Shown: in pieces, positions 1 through 8,860 of the stretch
Position numbering within the stretch: position 1 is the first letter of the stretch
Layout: each line of letters opens with the position of its first letter
NCBI RefSeq assembly: GCF_900116375.1
Contig: NZ_UETB01000001.1
Location: forward strand, 124,001 to 188,000
Length of the DNA stretch: 64,000 bases
Reading direction: 5' to 3'
Source: Georgenia satyanarayanai
GTDB taxonomy: Bacteria; Actinomycetota; Actinomycetes; Actinomycetales; Actinomycetaceae
Position numbers and translations under genes: made by a program
The notes under the pieces: model-generated
The model's input: the letters and a program-made list of their open reading frames with translations, nothing else
Database searches by the model: none
Told to the model about the DNA's origin: nothing

Positions 1-519
1 GAGGTCCGCTTCCTCATGGGCTTCAACCGCGACGTCCTGCGCCGCCGGCGTGACCAGATGCACGAGTGGGGCGTGCGGGTGCGCTGGGCCGGACGCCGCC
101 CGCGGCTGTGGCGCTCGGTGATCTCCGAGCTCGAGGAGGCCGAGCGGCTCACCGCCGGCAACGACGTGTGCACGCTGACGATGTGCGTCAACTACGGCGG
201 GCGCGCCGAGATCGCCGACGCCGCGCGGCAGATCGCGCGGGAGGTCGCCGCCGGGCGGCTCAACCCGGAGAAGGTCACCGAGCGGACCGTCGCGCGCTAC
301 CTCGACGAGCCCGAGCTGCCGGACGTCGACCTCTTCCTGCGCACCTCGGGGGAGCAGCGCACCTCGAACTTCATGCTGTGGCAGGCGGCCTACGCGGAGA
401 TGGTCTTCCTCGAGGAGCACTGGCCCGACGTCGACCGCCGCAGCCTGTGGCGCGCCGTCGAGATCTACGCCTCCCGTGACCGCCGCTACGGCGGCGCCGT
501 CGACGCCGCCCAGGCCTGA
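1..519 (+). CDS. uppS: Isoprenyl (undecaprenyl/decaprenyl) diphosphate synthase, 3' part
   Basis: The reading frame is open from base 1 and stops at 517-519, so the 5' end lies outside the window; 172 codons are visible. This is a cis-prenyltransferase, which extends farnesyl or geranyl diphosphate with isopentenyl diphosphate to make the lipid carrier for cell-wall synthesis. Visible family signatures are the [16 protein letters not shown] helix, the [20 protein letters not shown] segment that binds IPP phosphates (RTSGE.R.S), and the terminal F/W-P-D box ([13 protein letters not shown]). Cytoplasmic and membrane-associated. The family is usually about 250 residues, so roughly 80 N-terminal residues with the catalytic Asp are missing. 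Identification is secure. The choice between a long-chain (Z) synthase and a shorter-chain one cannot be made from this fragment. Confidence 0.93.
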   Translation, partial: EVRFLMGFNRDVLRRRRDQMHEWGVRVRWAGRRPRLWRSVISELEEAERLTAGNDVCTLTMCVNYGGRAEIADAARQIAREVAAGRLNPEKVTERTVARYLDEPELPDVDLFLRTSGEQRTSNFMLWQAAYAEMVFLEEHWPDVDRRSLWRAVEIYASRDRRYGGAVDAAQA

Positions 520-552
520 CCCCCCTCGCCCCTCGCGACCCCCACCCCTTTG

Positions 553-604
553 CGCCGAGCGCTGAGTTGTTACGGCGGCGGCAGGAACAACTCAGCGCTC
601 GGCG
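553..604. repeat. Family A palindrome, copy 1
   Basis: Arms CGCCGAGCGCTGAGTTGTT (553-571) and its exact reverse complement (586-604) form a perfect 19-bp stem with a 14-nt loop. It lies between the convergent uppS and DedA-like genes. The whole block, including the upstream cctcgcgacccccaccc tract, is repeated 105 bp downstream. It probably works as a bidirectional terminator, but the arm sequence is conserved far beyond what termination requires. Confidence 0.85.
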
Positions 605-657
605 GGTGTGGGCCCTCGCCCCTCGGGCCCTCGCGCCTCGCGACCCCCACCCTTTTG

Positions 658-709
658 CGCCGAGCGCTGAGTTGTTACGGCGGCGGCAGGAACAACTCAG
701 CGCTCGGCG
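658..709. repeat. Family A palindrome, copy 2 (tandem duplicate)
   Basis: Both arms and the loop are identical to those of the copy at 553-604. The right arm contains the stop codon (697-699) of the minus-strand DedA-like gene, so the last codons of that gene are part of the repeat. Probable terminator or REP-like element. Confidence 0.85.
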
Positions 710-1209
710 GGTGTGGTGGGGCGGCGGCGGCGCCGGTGGACGACGACGGCGCCCACGACCGCGGCCGCGAGCGCGACGATCACCGCGATTCCCGCCGGGG
801 AGCCGGCCGCCGCGGCCAGCGCCGCGGTCCACACCGCGAAGCCGACCGTGGAGTAGATCGCCGCCCACGCGAGGGCGCCCGGGACCTGCGCCAGGGTGAA
901 GCGCGGCCACGGGACCTGCAGGATCCCGGCTCCGGCCATGACCATGCTCTGCACGCCCACGGTGAGGTAGGCGACCGGCACGGCGACCAGCCCCCAGCGG
1001 CGCACCAGCTCCACGCCCCGCTGGGCACCCTGCCCGCTGAGAGCGCGGTGGGTGCGCAGCCGCCAGCCCTCCGTCGGGTGGGTGTGGCGCAACGCCTGGA
1101 CGGTGGCGAGGCGCCCGAGCCAGTAGATGCCCTGGCCGCGGAGCATCGCCCCGGAGAAGAGGAAGGCGAAGACCAGCGCGAACGGCCAGCCGGTGAGGAA
1201 CTCAGGCAC
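697..1209 (-). CDS. DedA/VTT-like small membrane protein
   Basis: 170 residues starting at GTG 1209, with four or five hydrophobic segments: FALVFAFLFSGAML near the N-terminus, VAVPVAYLTVGVQSMV, ALAWAAIYSTVGFAVWTAAL and IAVIVALAAAVVGAVVV, ending in an Arg-rich tail. It resembles the short DedA/VTT-type integral membrane proteins that accompany metal-uptake genes in Actinobacteria; DedA relatives act as lipid scramblases or flippases. The start codon overlaps the zur stop by 8 nt, so the two are probably translationally coupled and this is the last gene of the zinc operon. A longer version of the same frame would be antisense-like sequence inside zur and is rejected. The 3' end lies in a family A palindrome. 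Function uncertain. Confidence 0.7.
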   Translation of the reverse strand: MPEFLTGWPFALVFAFLFSGAMLRGQGIYWLGRLATVQALRHTHPTEGWRLRTHRALSGQGAQRGVELVRRWGLVAVPVAYLTVGVQSMVMAGAGILQVPWPRFTLAQVPGALAWAAIYSTVGFAVWTAALAAAAGSPAGIAVIVALAAAVVGAVVVHRRRRRPTTPAER

Positions 1210-1603
1210 CCGCGCGCTGCCGCGAGCAGTCCGCGCACTGGCCGAAGAGGTCGATGGTGTGCTCGATGTCGGTGAACCCGTGCCGCGCGGCCATCTCCTC
1301 GGCCCACGCCTCCACCGCGTCCCCGCTGATCTCCACCGTGGTGCCGCAGGTGCGGCACACGAGGTGGTGGTGGTGCTTGGCGCTCTCGCAGCGCCGGTAG
1401 AGGGCCTCGCCGTCGTCAGTGCGCAGGACGTCGACCTCACCCACCTCCGCCATGGTCTGCAGGGTGCGGTACACGGTGGCCAGTCCGACGGCGTCCCCGG
1501 CGTCGCGGAGCGACTCGTGCAGCTGCTGGGCGCTGCGAAAGTCGTCGGTGCGCTCGAGGAGGTCGCTGACCGCGGCGCGCTGCCGCGTCATCCGGGGTCT
1601 CAT
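1202..1603 (-). CDS. zur: Fur-family zinc uptake regulator
   Basis: 133 residues. The winged-helix part (MTRQRAAVSDLLERTDDFRS; GLATVYRTLQTMAEVGEVD) is followed by the HHHHLVCRTC metal/dimerisation segment and a second CxxC (CADC), which is the Fur superfamily structural-zinc arrangement. Position in a znuABC operon indicates Zur rather than Fur: with Zn(II) bound it would repress the high-affinity zinc transporter. ATG 1603 overlaps the znuB stop as ATGA, indicating translational coupling. Because it sits in the operon headed by a Zur-like box at 4264-4278, it is probably autorepressed together with znuACB. Length is normal for the family. Confidence 0.93.
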   Translation of the reverse strand: MRPRMTRQRAAVSDLLERTDDFRSAQQLHESLRDAGDAVGLATVYRTLQTMAEVGEVDVLRTDDGEALYRRCESAKHHHHLVCRTCGTTVEISGDAVEAWAEEMAARHGFTDIEHTIDLFGQCADCSRQRAGA

Positions 1604-2505
1604 GTGGCCTCACGTAGCTCGACGTCGTCCTGAAGGTCCGGGTGCGGGTCGGTCGACGGGCGGCGCCGCCCGAGCAGCGGACGTGCCAGCGATACTACGC
1701 CGAAGATCCCGATCGCCAGCACGACGATCGTCGCTCCGGGTGAGAGCGGGTAGACGTAGGTCAGCGACAGGCCCGACACGCTCACGGCCAGGCCGATGAC
1801 CATGGCCGCCGCCATCGTCCCGCGGAAGGAGCGGGTGACGAGCTGGGCCGTGGCGACGGGCACGATCATGAGCGCGGACACGAGCAGGACGCCGACGACG
1901 CGCATCGCCACGGACACCGTGAGGGCCGCGAGCACCGCGACGACGATGTTGAGCAGCCGCACCGGCAGCCCGCTCGCGCGGGCGAACTCCTCGTCGTGCG
2001 ACAACGCGAAGAGCGCCGGCCGGAGCCCGATCCCCACGGCGAGGATCGAGACGGCCAGCCCGATCGTCAGCCACAGGTCGGTGAGCGTGACGGTGGCGAT
2101 CGAGCCGAACAGGTAGCCGTTGAGGTTGGCCGTGGTGCCACCGGCGATGCCGATGAGCAGGACGCCGCCGGCGATGCCGCCGTAGAACAGGAGCGCGAGG
2201 GCAAGGTCGCCGCTCGTGCGCCCGCGTTCGCGGACCAGCTCGATGACCACGGCGCCGACCATCGAGGCGACGACTGCTCCCGGGACGGCGAGCGCGTCGT
2301 GCGGCGTCACGCCCAGCGTCCCGCCCACGAGCCAGCCCACCGCCACGCCGGTCAGTGCCATGTGTCCGATGCCGTCCCCGAGCAGGGACAGGCGCCGCTG
2401 GACGAGGTAGGTACCCATGACGGGAGCGACCAGTCCGACGAGGACGGCGGCGATGAGCGCCCGCTGCATGAGAGGGCTGGCGAGCATGTCGAGCAGGACG
2501 GTCAT
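1600..2505 (-). CDS. znuB: Zinc ABC transporter, permease
   Basis: 301 residues, ABC-3 (ZnuB/MntB) family with eight or nine predicted membrane spans, for example MQRALIAAVLVGLVAPVMG, LALALLFYGGIAGGVLLIGI and TIVVLAIGIFGVV. The SLLGDGIGHMALTGVAVGWL segment is the typical GDxxSHA-like motif that contacts the ATPase. It forms the inner-membrane channel for Zn(II) delivered by ZnuA, powered by ZnuC. The start ATG 2505 overlaps the znuC stop by 4 nt and its stop overlaps the zur start by 4 nt. Manganese or other divalent specificity is possible for the family, but the Zur gene and the His-rich binding protein favour zinc. Confidence 0.93.
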   Translation of the reverse strand: MTVLLDMLASPLMQRALIAAVLVGLVAPVMGTYLVQRRLSLLGDGIGHMALTGVAVGWLVGGTLGVTPHDALAVPGAVVASMVGAVVIELVRERGRTSGDLALALLFYGGIAGGVLLIGIAGGTTANLNGYLFGSIATVTLTDLWLTIGLAVSILAVGIGLRPALFALSHDEEFARASGLPVRLLNIVVAVLAALTVSVAMRVVGVLLVSALMIVPVATAQLVTRSFRGTMAAAMVIGLAVSVSGLSLTYVYPLSPGATIVVLAIGIFGVVSLARPLLGRRRPSTDPHPDLQDDVELREAT

Positions 2506-3278
2506 GACAGCCCCAGCCGGAGCTCGGGGTTGTGCGGGTCGACCGGCACGTCCTCGTGGGCGTGGTGGTGCTCGTGCTCCGGGCCGCAGTGGCCGGCCGC
2601 GGCGGGCGGCGGAGCACCGTCGTGAACGACGCGCCCGTGGCGCAGCACGACGGCGCGCTCGAGCAGCCCGGCCAGCGAGCCGAGCTCGTGCAGGACGGTG
2701 AGGACACTGGTGCCGCGCTCCCGGAGGCCGGTGAGGGTGGCGGCGAGGGACTCCTGGGAGTCGCGGTCGATGCCGGTGAGGGGCTCGTCCAGGACGAGGA
2801 GGTCGGGGCGGCGCACGAGGGCCCGGGCGATGAGGACGCGCTGCTGCTGCCCGCCGGAGAAGACGCTGACCGTCTCGTGGGCGCGGTCGGCCAGCCCGAC
2901 CTCGTCGAGGGCGGACATGGCGGGCTCGCGCCAGCCGCGCGGCGGGCGCAGGCGCCGGTTGTCCAGCAGGCCCGAGGCAACGACCTCCAGCGCCGTCGCC
3001 GGCGTGCCGGAGGCCGCGCCCACCCGCTGGGGGACGTAGCCCACGCGCCGCCACGGCACGTGGCGACGGTCGGCGACGTCGGCGCCGAAGAGCGTCACGG
3101 TGCCCCGGCTCACGGGCACGACCGACAGGAGCGCCTTGACGAGGGTGGACTTGCCCGAGCCGTTGGCGCCGAGGAGGGCGACCATCTCGCCGTCGCGCAC
3201 GTCGAGGTCGACGCCCTGCAGGATGCGGGCGCCGCCGAGGGTGACGTGGAGGTCGCGGGCGCGCACGGGCAGGGCCAT
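2502..3278 (-). CDS. znuC: Zinc ABC transporter, ATP-binding protein
   Basis: 258 residues with the full ABC ATPase set: Walker A GANGSGKST, Q-loop YVPQR, signature SGGQQQR, Walker B LLVLDEP and the switch His in TVLHELGSL. The C-terminus is unusual, with a His/Cys-rich tail (GHCGPEHEHHHAHEDVP) that could bind zinc directly. It couples ATP hydrolysis to ZnuB. I chose ATG 3278. An in-frame GTG at 3308 overlaps the znuA stop (GTGA) and is a real alternative that would add ten residues; neither start has a convincing ribosome binding site. Second gene of the operon. Confidence 0.93.
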   Translation of the reverse strand: MALPVRARDLHVTLGGARILQGVDLDVRDGEMVALLGANGSGKSTLVKALLSVVPVSRGTVTLFGADVADRRHVPWRRVGYVPQRVGAASGTPATALEVVASGLLDNRRLRPPRGWREPAMSALDEVGLADRAHETVSVFSGGQQQRVLIARALVRRPDLLVLDEPLTGIDRDSQESLAATLTGLRERGTSVLTVLHELGSLAGLLERAVVLRHGRVVHDGAPPPAAAGHCGPEHEHHHAHEDVPVDPHNPELRLGLS

Positions 3279-3304
3279 GGGTCGGTATGGTGCCACGTCC
3301 CCGG

Positions 3305-4264
3305 TCACGAGGCGGAGCACGCGAGGGCCTCCTGCAGTGCGGCGAGGTTGGCGCGCATGACGTCGAGGTAGTCGGCGTCCGGGTCCTGCTGGTTCTCGAG
3401 CGGGTCGAGCACGGCGGTGCGCAGGCCGAGGTCGTCGGCCAGCGCCTGCGAGACCGCGGGGCTGAGGAGCGACTCGACGAACACGGTGTCGACGTCGTGC
3501 TCGGTGACGACACCGGCGATCTCCGCGAGGCGGGCGGGGGAGGGCTCGGCGTCGGGGTCGATGCCGGACAGCCCCTCCTGGTGCAGGCCGTGGGCGCTGG
3601 TGAGGTAGCCGTAGGCCTCGTGGGCGACGACGATCGTGTCGCGCTCGCAGGTGGCCAGGCCGGCGGCGATGTCGGCGTCGAGGTCGGTGAGGTCGGCGGC
3701 CACCCGCTCGGCGTTCGCGCGGTAGGTCGCGGCGCCGTCGGGGTCGATCGCGGCCAGCTCCTCCGCCAGGGCGGTGCCGACCTCGGCGAGACGGACGGGG
3801 TCGAGCCACAGGTGCGGGTCGAGGGTCTCGCCGTCGTGGTCGTGCGCGTCCTCGGCGTGGTCGTTGTGGCCGTGGTCGTGGCCCGTCGCGGTGAGGAGCT
3901 CGGTGTGCTCGGCGGCGTCGAGGGCGCGCACACCGGTGGCGGCGACGGCGTCGTCGACGGCTGCCTGGAGGCCGGACACGTGGACGACCAGCCCGGCGGC
4001 TCCCATGTCCGCGACCGCGCGGGGGGAGAGCTCCAGGGTGTGCGGGTCGGCGTTCGCCGGGGTGAGCGAGCCGACCGAGACGCGCTCGCCGCCGATCTCC
4101 TCGGCGAGGTACTCCAGGGGGTAGACGCCGGTGAGGACCGTGAGGCTGCCGCCGGCCGACGCGGCGTCGGTGGCGTCCCCGCCGGTGCCCTGGTCCTGGA
4201 AGGCCGCGCACCCGGACAGGGCGAGCACGGCGAGGACGGCGGACAGGGGGCGCGAGCGGCTCAT
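3305..4264 (-). CDS. znuA: Zinc ABC transporter, substrate-binding lipoprotein
   Basis: 319 residues. A short signal peptide ends in a lipobox (LALSGC), so this is a membrane-anchored lipoprotein. It has the cluster 9 (ZnuA/TroA) fold: PHTLELSPR with the first metal-ligand His, a His/Asp-rich loop HDHGHNDHAEDAHDHDG just before LDPHLWLDP, and the later HEAYGYL and HDVDTVFVESL segments carrying further ligands. The charged His loop is characteristic of zinc-specific members. I chose ATG 4264, which is 7 nt downstream of a GAGAAT -10 element and fits a leaderless transcript. In-frame ATG 4273 and TTG 4279 fall inside the promoter/operator. First gene of znuA-znuC-znuB-zur. Confidence 0.93.
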   Translation of the reverse strand: MSRSRPLSAVLAVLALSGCAAFQDQGTGGDATDAASAGGSLTVLTGVYPLEYLAEEIGGERVSVGSLTPANADPHTLELSPRAVADMGAAGLVVHVSGLQAAVDDAVAATGVRALDAAEHTELLTATGHDHGHNDHAEDAHDHDGETLDPHLWLDPVRLAEVGTALAEELAAIDPDGAATYRANAERVAADLTDLDADIAAGLATCERDTIVVAHEAYGYLTSAHGLHQEGLSGIDPDAEPSPARLAEIAGVVTEHDVDTVFVESLLSPAVSQALADDLGLRTAVLDPLENQQDPDADYLDVMRANLAALQEALACSAS

Positions 4265-4278
4265 GAGACTCATTCTCA
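4264..4278 (-). promoter_or_regulatory. Zur-type operator
   Basis: Read on the minus strand this is TGAGAATGAGTCTCA, an imperfect palindrome close to the TGAnAATnATTnTCA pattern known for actinobacterial Zur boxes. It covers the -10 element and reaches the proposed znuA start codon. A second partial inverted repeat (TTCTCA-N6-TTGAGAA) lies directly upstream. Repressor binding here would block RNA polymerase. Confidence 0.7.
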
Positions 4279-4301
4279 AGAATGCTGAGAACCGTTGTCA
4301 A
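4272..4301 (-). promoter_or_regulatory. znuA promoter
   Basis: On the minus strand: -35 TTGACA (4296-4301, perfect consensus), 18-nt spacer, -10 GAGAAT (4272-4277). The -10 element ends 7 nt before ATG 4264, so transcription would begin at about the start codon and produce a leaderless mRNA. Confidence 0.65.
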
Positions 4302-4357
4302 CTCGGGTGAGCGCCGGCCGGCCCGATCGTGGTGCACGGCACGCGCGCCCGCGGAGG

Positions 4358-4489
4358 TAGGTTGGGTCGGTGCCCGACGGGCACCACGTCCGCACCGCGG
4401 TGCGGCTGTCCGACGCTCGCACCAGCCAGGTGCGGGTCTGCCACGTTCGTACCAGCCAGGTGCGGACCAACGACATTGGAGTGATTGAC
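4358..4489 (+). promoter_or_regulatory. glyS leader with three 30-bp hairpin repeats
   Basis: A TAGGTT -10-like element (4358-4363) is followed by a leader containing three 30-bp units at 4388, 4418 and 4448. Each has a small inverted repeat (CGCACC...GGTGCG or CGTACC...GGTGCG); units 2 and 3 share ACCAGCCAGGTGCGG exactly. The units are in frame with glyS and would read [19 protein letters not shown] and [10 protein letters not shown] if translation began at GTG 4370. GGAG (4479-4482 region) precedes the canonical start at 4490. Role unknown. Confidence 0.55.
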
Positions 4490-5878
<1,389 letters not shown>

Positions 5879-5888
5879 GTCGCGCGGC

Positions 5889-5919
5889 GGCCGCGGCGAG
5901 CCCCGGGCTCGCCGCGGCC
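5889..5919. terminator. Hairpin terminator after glyS
   Basis: GGCCGCGGCGAGCCC (5889-5903) pairs perfectly with 5905-5919, directly downstream of the glyS stop. No T-tract follows, as is common in high-GC actinobacteria. Confidence 0.6.
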
Positions 5920-5986
5920 GGCCGCGGCCGCCCGAGCGGCCGCCGTCCCCGGGGCGGGGACGCCTCGGGCCTGCCACGCTGGGGCC

Positions 5987-7315
5987 GTGACCGCACTGCA
6001 GCGCCTCCGCGAGCGATTCTGGTTCCTGCCCGCCGTCCTGTGCCTGCTGGCCGTGCTCATGGTCGAGGTGCTCATCTGGGTGGACCGGGACGTCGAGCTC
6101 TCCCTGCCGGGCTGGGCCGAGGTGTTCCTCTACCGCGTCGGGGAGAGTGGCAGCCGCGACCTCCTCGGTGCGATCGCCGGGTCCTCGCTGGCGGTGGCGG
6201 GCACGACCTTCTCGATCACCATGGCGGTCCTCGCCCTCACCTCCTCCACCTACGGCCCGCGGCTGATCCGCAACTTCATGGCCGACCGCGGCAACCAGGC
6301 CGTCCTCGGTGTCTACGTCGCCACCTTCCTCTACGCGCTCCTCGTGCTGCGGTCGGTCCGGGCGCTCGGCGACCCCGGGGACCCCGAGGCCGATGTCTTC
6401 GTGCCGCACCTCGCGGTCAACGTGGCGGTGCTGCTCGCGGTGCTCAACGTCGCGGTGCTCATCTGGTTCATCCACCACATCTCCGACTCGATCCAGGTCT
6501 CGACGATCGCCCGCCGGGTGCGCGACGAGCTGCACGCCACGGTCGAGCGGCTCTACCCCGAGCCCGTCGGACGTGACGAGCGCGAGGTGGAGGACGAGGA
6601 CGTCCTGCCTGCGCGCCTCGACGAGGAGGGCGTGACCGTGCGGGCCGCGCACCCCGGCTACGTCACCTCCGTCGCGCACGAGAAGCTGCTCGAGGTCGCC
6701 CGCGAGGCGGACGTCCTCGTGGACCTGCGGATCCACCCGGGCAGCTACGTGCTGGGCGACGGCGTGATCGCCGTCGTCCACCCGCCGGAGGCCGCGGGGG
6801 AGGAGGTGCTGGAGGCGGTCGGCGCGACGATCGGCGTGAGCGTCGCCCGCAGCCCGTACCAGGACGTCTCCTTCGCCGTGCAGCAGCTCACCGAGCTGGC
6901 GGTGCGCGCCCTGTCCCCAGGGACCAACGACCCGTTCACCGCGGTCAACGCCCTGGACGATCTCTCCTCCGGGCTCGCGCTGCTAGCCCAGCGGGAGATG
7001 CCGTCGCCCTACCGCTACGACCGTGACGGCGTCCTGCGGGTGCACGCCCCGTTCGCCGGTGCGGTCGAGCTCACCTCCGGGGTGCTCGACAACGTGCGCT
7101 GGTACGCCGCTGCCTCCCCGGCCGTCATGTCCGCAGCGCTGGACCTGGTGCGACGCGTCGGGCGGGACACCGCGCACCGCGCCGTGCGTGCCCGGCTCCT
7201 CGCCCAGGTGCGGCTCCTCGAGGAGGCCTTCGTCCGGGCCGAGCACCAGCAGCACGACGTCGAGCTGTTCACCGCGCGGGCCCGGGACACCGTCCAGGTG
7301 CTGTCCAGAGCGTGA
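5987..7315 (+). CDS. DUF2254 membrane protein
   Basis: 442 residues from GTG 5987. The N-terminal half has four strongly hydrophobic segments (FLPAVLCLLAVLMVEVLIW, LAVAGTTFSITMAVLALTS, VLGVYVATFLYALLVL, VAVLLAVLNVAVLIWFIHH). The C-terminal half is soluble and contains SPGTNDPFTAVNALDDL, a strongly conserved stretch of DUF2254 proteins. The family is widespread in bacteria and has no established function. The gene stands alone between glyS and the YibE/F-like gene, with no obvious operon partner. A CACGCT sequence 8 nt upstream could act as a weak -10 element. Confidence 0.85.
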   Translation: MTALQRLRERFWFLPAVLCLLAVLMVEVLIWVDRDVELSLPGWAEVFLYRVGESGSRDLLGAIAGSSLAVAGTTFSITMAVLALTSSTYGPRLIRNFMADRGNQAVLGVYVATFLYALLVLRSVRALGDPGDPEADVFVPHLAVNVAVLLAVLNVAVLIWFIHHISDSIQVSTIARRVRDELHATVERLYPEPVGRDEREVEDEDVLPARLDEEGVTVRAAHPGYVTSVAHEKLLEVAREADVLVDLRIHPGSYVLGDGVIAVVHPPEAAGEEVLEAVGATIGVSVARSPYQDVSFAVQQLTELAVRALSPGTNDPFTAVNALDDLSSGLALLAQREMPSPYRYDRDGVLRVHAPFAGAVELTSGVLDNVRWYAAASPAVMSAALDLVRRVGRDTAHRAVRARLLAQVRLLEEAFVRAEHQQHDVELFTARARDTVQVLSRA

Positions 7316-7444
7316 ACGCCGGCCGTCCGCCGCCGTGTCGTGCCGGGCGGGACCCGTGCTGTGGTTACCGTGGTCCGGGCACCGTCGTGTGCCCGGGCGG
7401 TGGGGGCACCCGCCGTTCCCTCCCCCGGATCCCGGAGCGATCAC

Positions 7445-8686
7445 GTGGCCGCTGCGCCCCCCGTCCACCGCCACGACTCGCACGCGCAGATCCCGCCCGC
7501 GCAGGCGCGGCGGGCGCGGACCGTGCTGGCAGCGCTCGTCGTGCCGCTCATCCTCGCGACGCTGGCGGGTCTGGTGGCGCTGTGGCCGACGGGGGAGAGC
7601 CCGGTCGGCTCACGGGAGCTCCTCGCGGAGGGGATGACCGTCGAGATCGCCGAGGTCGTCGAGGTCACCGGCACGCCCGGCCAGGAGGTGCGCGCCGAGC
7701 TCCTCACCGGGGCCGGGGAGGGGCAGATCATCCCCGTCCAGGTCCCGCCCGAGGTCCTGGACAACGGGACCGACGTCGGGGACCGGATGCGGCTGCTCTT
7801 CAGCGCCTCCGGCCTCGGGTCGGGCAGCCCGTACATCTTCTGGGACTTCGAGCGCACCGTCCCGGTCGCCTGGCTCGCGGTCCTGTACGCCCTCGTCGTC
7901 GTCCTCGTCGCGCGGTGGCGCGGGCTGGCGGCGATGGCCGGCCTGGCCGCCTCCCTCGCCGTCGTCGTCGTCTTCGTGCTGCCCGCGCTCATGACCGGTG
8001 CGCCGCCGCTGCTCGTCGCGCTCGTCGGCTCGAGCGCGATGATGTTCTTCTCGGTCTACCTCGCCCACGGCGTCTCGATCCGCACCACGACGGCGATCCT
8101 GGGGACCTTCATCGGGCTCGCGGTGACCACGGGGCTGGCGACGTGGGGGACCCGGACCGCCAACCTCACGGGCACGACGTCGGAGACGGCGCTCATGCTC
8201 TCCGGCACCTTCCCCGGCCTGCGGCTCCAGGACCTGCTGCTGTGCGGCATCGTCATCGCCGGCCTCGGTGTCCTCAACGACGTGACGATCACCCAGGCGT
8301 CGGCGGTGTGGGAGCTGCACGCGGCGGACCAGACGATGGCGCGGCGCCGGCTGTGGCTCGGCGGCATGCGGATCGGGCGCGACCACATCGCCTCGACGGT
8401 CTACACCCTCGCCTTCGCCTACGTCGGTACCGCGCTGCCCGTGCTGCTCATGGCCGCCTCCTACGACCGCGCCTTCCTCGACACGCTCATGGCCGGGGAG
8501 ATCGCCGAGGAGATCGTCCGCACGCTCGTGTCCTCCGTCGGCCTGGTCCTCGCCATCCCGGCGACGACGGCGATCGCCGCGGCCCTCGTGCGGGTGAGCG
8601 CCACCCGCGCGCCCCTCGAGGGCCGGGCGCGCCGGGACGACGTCGTCGCGGCGCGTCGGCCCGAGCCGGGGGCGGACCAGGCCTGA
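7445..8686 (+). CDS. YibE/F-like membrane protein
   Basis: 413 residues from GTG 7445, chosen because CGGAGCGAT places GGAG about 9 nt upstream and because a basic N-terminus and first membrane span (ARTVLAALVVPLILATLAGLVAL) follow. After an extracytoplasmic domain of about 120 residues come seven or so membrane spans with the conserved DVTITQASAVWEL, MRIGRDHIASTVYTLAFAYVG and TSETALMLSG segments of the YibE/F family. A contribution to ion or solute transport has been suggested for relatives, but the substrate is unknown. Upstream in-frame GTG 7340 would add 35 residues of low-quality sequence and is less likely. Confidence 0.85.
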   Translation: MAAAPPVHRHDSHAQIPPAQARRARTVLAALVVPLILATLAGLVALWPTGESPVGSRELLAEGMTVEIAEVVEVTGTPGQEVRAELLTGAGEGQIIPVQVPPEVLDNGTDVGDRMRLLFSASGLGSGSPYIFWDFERTVPVAWLAVLYALVVVLVARWRGLAAMAGLAASLAVVVVFVLPALMTGAPPLLVALVGSSAMMFFSVYLAHGVSIRTTTAILGTFIGLAVTTGLATWGTRTANLTGTTSETALMLSGTFPGLRLQDLLLCGIVIAGLGVLNDVTITQASAVWELHAADQTMARRRLWLGGMRIGRDHIASTVYTLAFAYVGTALPVLLMAASYDRAFLDTLMAGEIAEEIVRTLVSSVGLVLAIPATTAIAAALVRVSATRAPLEGRARRDDVVAARRPEPGADQA

Positions 8687-8720
8687 GCCGCGGCACGCCG
8701 CGCGAGGCACCGCGACGTCC

Positions 8721-8793
8721 GCCGACCTCCCCGGACGTCCTCCGACCTCCCCCCTCGGCCCTCTCTCCGGCGAGGAGATCCGGGGAGGTCAGC
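8721..8793. repeat. Family C palindrome, copy 1
   Basis: GCCGACCTCCCCGGA (8721-8735) pairs with TCCGGGGAGGTCAGC (8779-8793) in 14 of 15 positions around a 43-nt loop. The core TGACCTCCCCGG/CCGGGGAGGTCA recurs in the element at 21012-21080. It sits in the 174-bp gap between the YibE/F-like gene and dusB. Confidence 0.6.
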
Positions 8794-8860
8794 GGTGCCC
8801 CCGCGCCGGCGTGAGGTCACCCACGGTGACGGCCCCGCCGGCGCCTGGGAGAATGCCGGG

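Noticed and set aside
553-709. A two-repeat CRISPR-like array
   Set aside because: The repeats are self-complementary hairpins with a 19-bp stem in a tandem duplication, with only two units and no cas genes.
1600-3933. A 777-codon minus-strand frame covering znuB and more
   Set aside because: Only its last 301 codons are a protein (znuB). The earlier part overlaps znuC and znuA in the wrong frame.
4388-4489. A glycine T-box upstream of glyS
   Set aside because: No T-box sequence (TGGN) or specifier-loop arrangement is visible; only three short hairpins.
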